DNA of 6,184 bases, taken from assembly GCA_943357015.1 (NCBI GenBank), contig CALRFZ010000028.1, positions 1 to 6,184 of the forward strand, in the 5' to 3' direction. The translations under genes and the position numbers were made by a program. The notes under the pieces were generated by a model. That model worked only from the letters and a program-made list of their open reading frames with translations. It made no database searches and was not told the origin of the DNA. Shown here one piece after another: positions 6,149-6,184 of the stretch. Source of the DNA: Candidatus Staskawiczbacteria bacterium. GTDB lineage: Bacteria > Patescibacteriota > Minisyncoccia > Minisyncoccales > Staskawiczbacteraceae. Position 1 is the stretch's first letter. The number at the start of each line of letters is the position of its first letter.

Positions 6149-6184
6149 CGGTGTTAAATAATTAATTCCAAGATGTAATCGTTC
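6125..6184 (-). CDS. C-terminal end of an integrase-core (DDE) transposase, cut by the window edge
   Basis: Read on the minus strand from 6184, the frame gives ERLHLGINYLTPLAVVRSS followed by a TGA at 6127-6125. The R-x-H-x-x-(I/L)-x-x-L-T-P pattern is the usual tail of IS3/IS481-type integrase-core transposases, just after the catalytic glutamate region, which lies outside the window. The rest of the gene continues to the right, so whether it is intact cannot be judged. It runs toward the TnpB-like gene and converges with it. Confidence 0.65.
   Translation of the reverse strand, partial: ERLHLGINYLTPLAVVRSS
6140..6153. repeat. 14-bp perfect palindrome
   Basis: CACCGCTAGCGGTG is a perfect GC-rich palindrome in otherwise AT-rich DNA. 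It falls inside the transposase tail (TPLAV codons) and over the end of the broken small gene. There is no loop and no clean T-run, so it is not a typical terminator. Confidence 0.6.

Noticed and set aside
6140..6158. GC-rich palindrome as an intrinsic terminator
   Set aside because: It has no loop and no continuous T-run on either strand, and it lies within the transposase coding tail.
5815..6184. CRISPR array next to the Cas12-like gene
   Set aside because: No direct repeats of 20 nt or more with regular spacers are present here or upstream of the gene.

Overview
The window is an AT-rich bacterial segment with three intact genes on the + strand and gene remnants at both edges. TGA acts as a normal stop (positions 62-64 and 4300-4302), so the genetic code looks standard. 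Two of the promoters suggest leaderless transcripts. With a Kup transporter next to a large Cas4-like/DUF2779 protein and AT-only spacers, this fits a Patescibacteria (CPR)-like genome. The placement is an inference from style and gene content; no marker gene is present.

Layout: positions 2-64 hold the last codons of a gene, possibly a transposase. A sigma70-type promoter at 82-110 then opens a leader of about 280 nt packed with hairpins. It precedes kup (400-2493), a potassium uptake permease closed by a clear intrinsic terminator (2505-2544). A roughly 200-nt AT-rich spacer with direct repeats and a palindrome leads to a DUF2779-type protein (2743-4302). That protein combines a RecB/Cas4-like PD-(D/E)XK nuclease domain with a DnaQ/RNase H-like domain. 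A near-consensus promoter (4282-4310) overlaps the end of this gene and drives a 482-residue protein (4366-5814). The gene ends at a strong terminator hairpin (5836-5871). After it come a small, apparently frameshifted gene remnant (5886 to about 6148) and, on the minus strand at the right edge, the C-terminus of an integrase-core (DDE) transposase.

The most interesting element is the 482-residue protein. Its layout matches TnpB/Cas12-type proteins: a central alpha-helical Trp/PPR segment, a beta strand leading into RuvC, the KKGS-W-R bridge-helix-like region and a RuvC-II strand. However, the three RuvC acidic residues appear to be replaced and the zinc-finger cysteines are absent. It therefore looks like a naturally nuclease-dead TnpB/Cas12 relative, comparable in idea to the TldR repressors. 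Two hairpins lie in the 3' end of its ORF and a third just after it, where TnpB guide RNAs usually sit. One of these hairpins shares its arms and size with a hairpin in the kup leader. No CRISPR array, tnpA or convincing guide-target match is visible in this window.

How the genes might work together is uncertain. kup is its own transcription unit. The nuclease and the TnpB-like gene are adjacent and could be partly co-transcribed, because no terminator separates them. The transposase-like tails at the two edges point inward, which suggests an accessory, rearranged neighbourhood.
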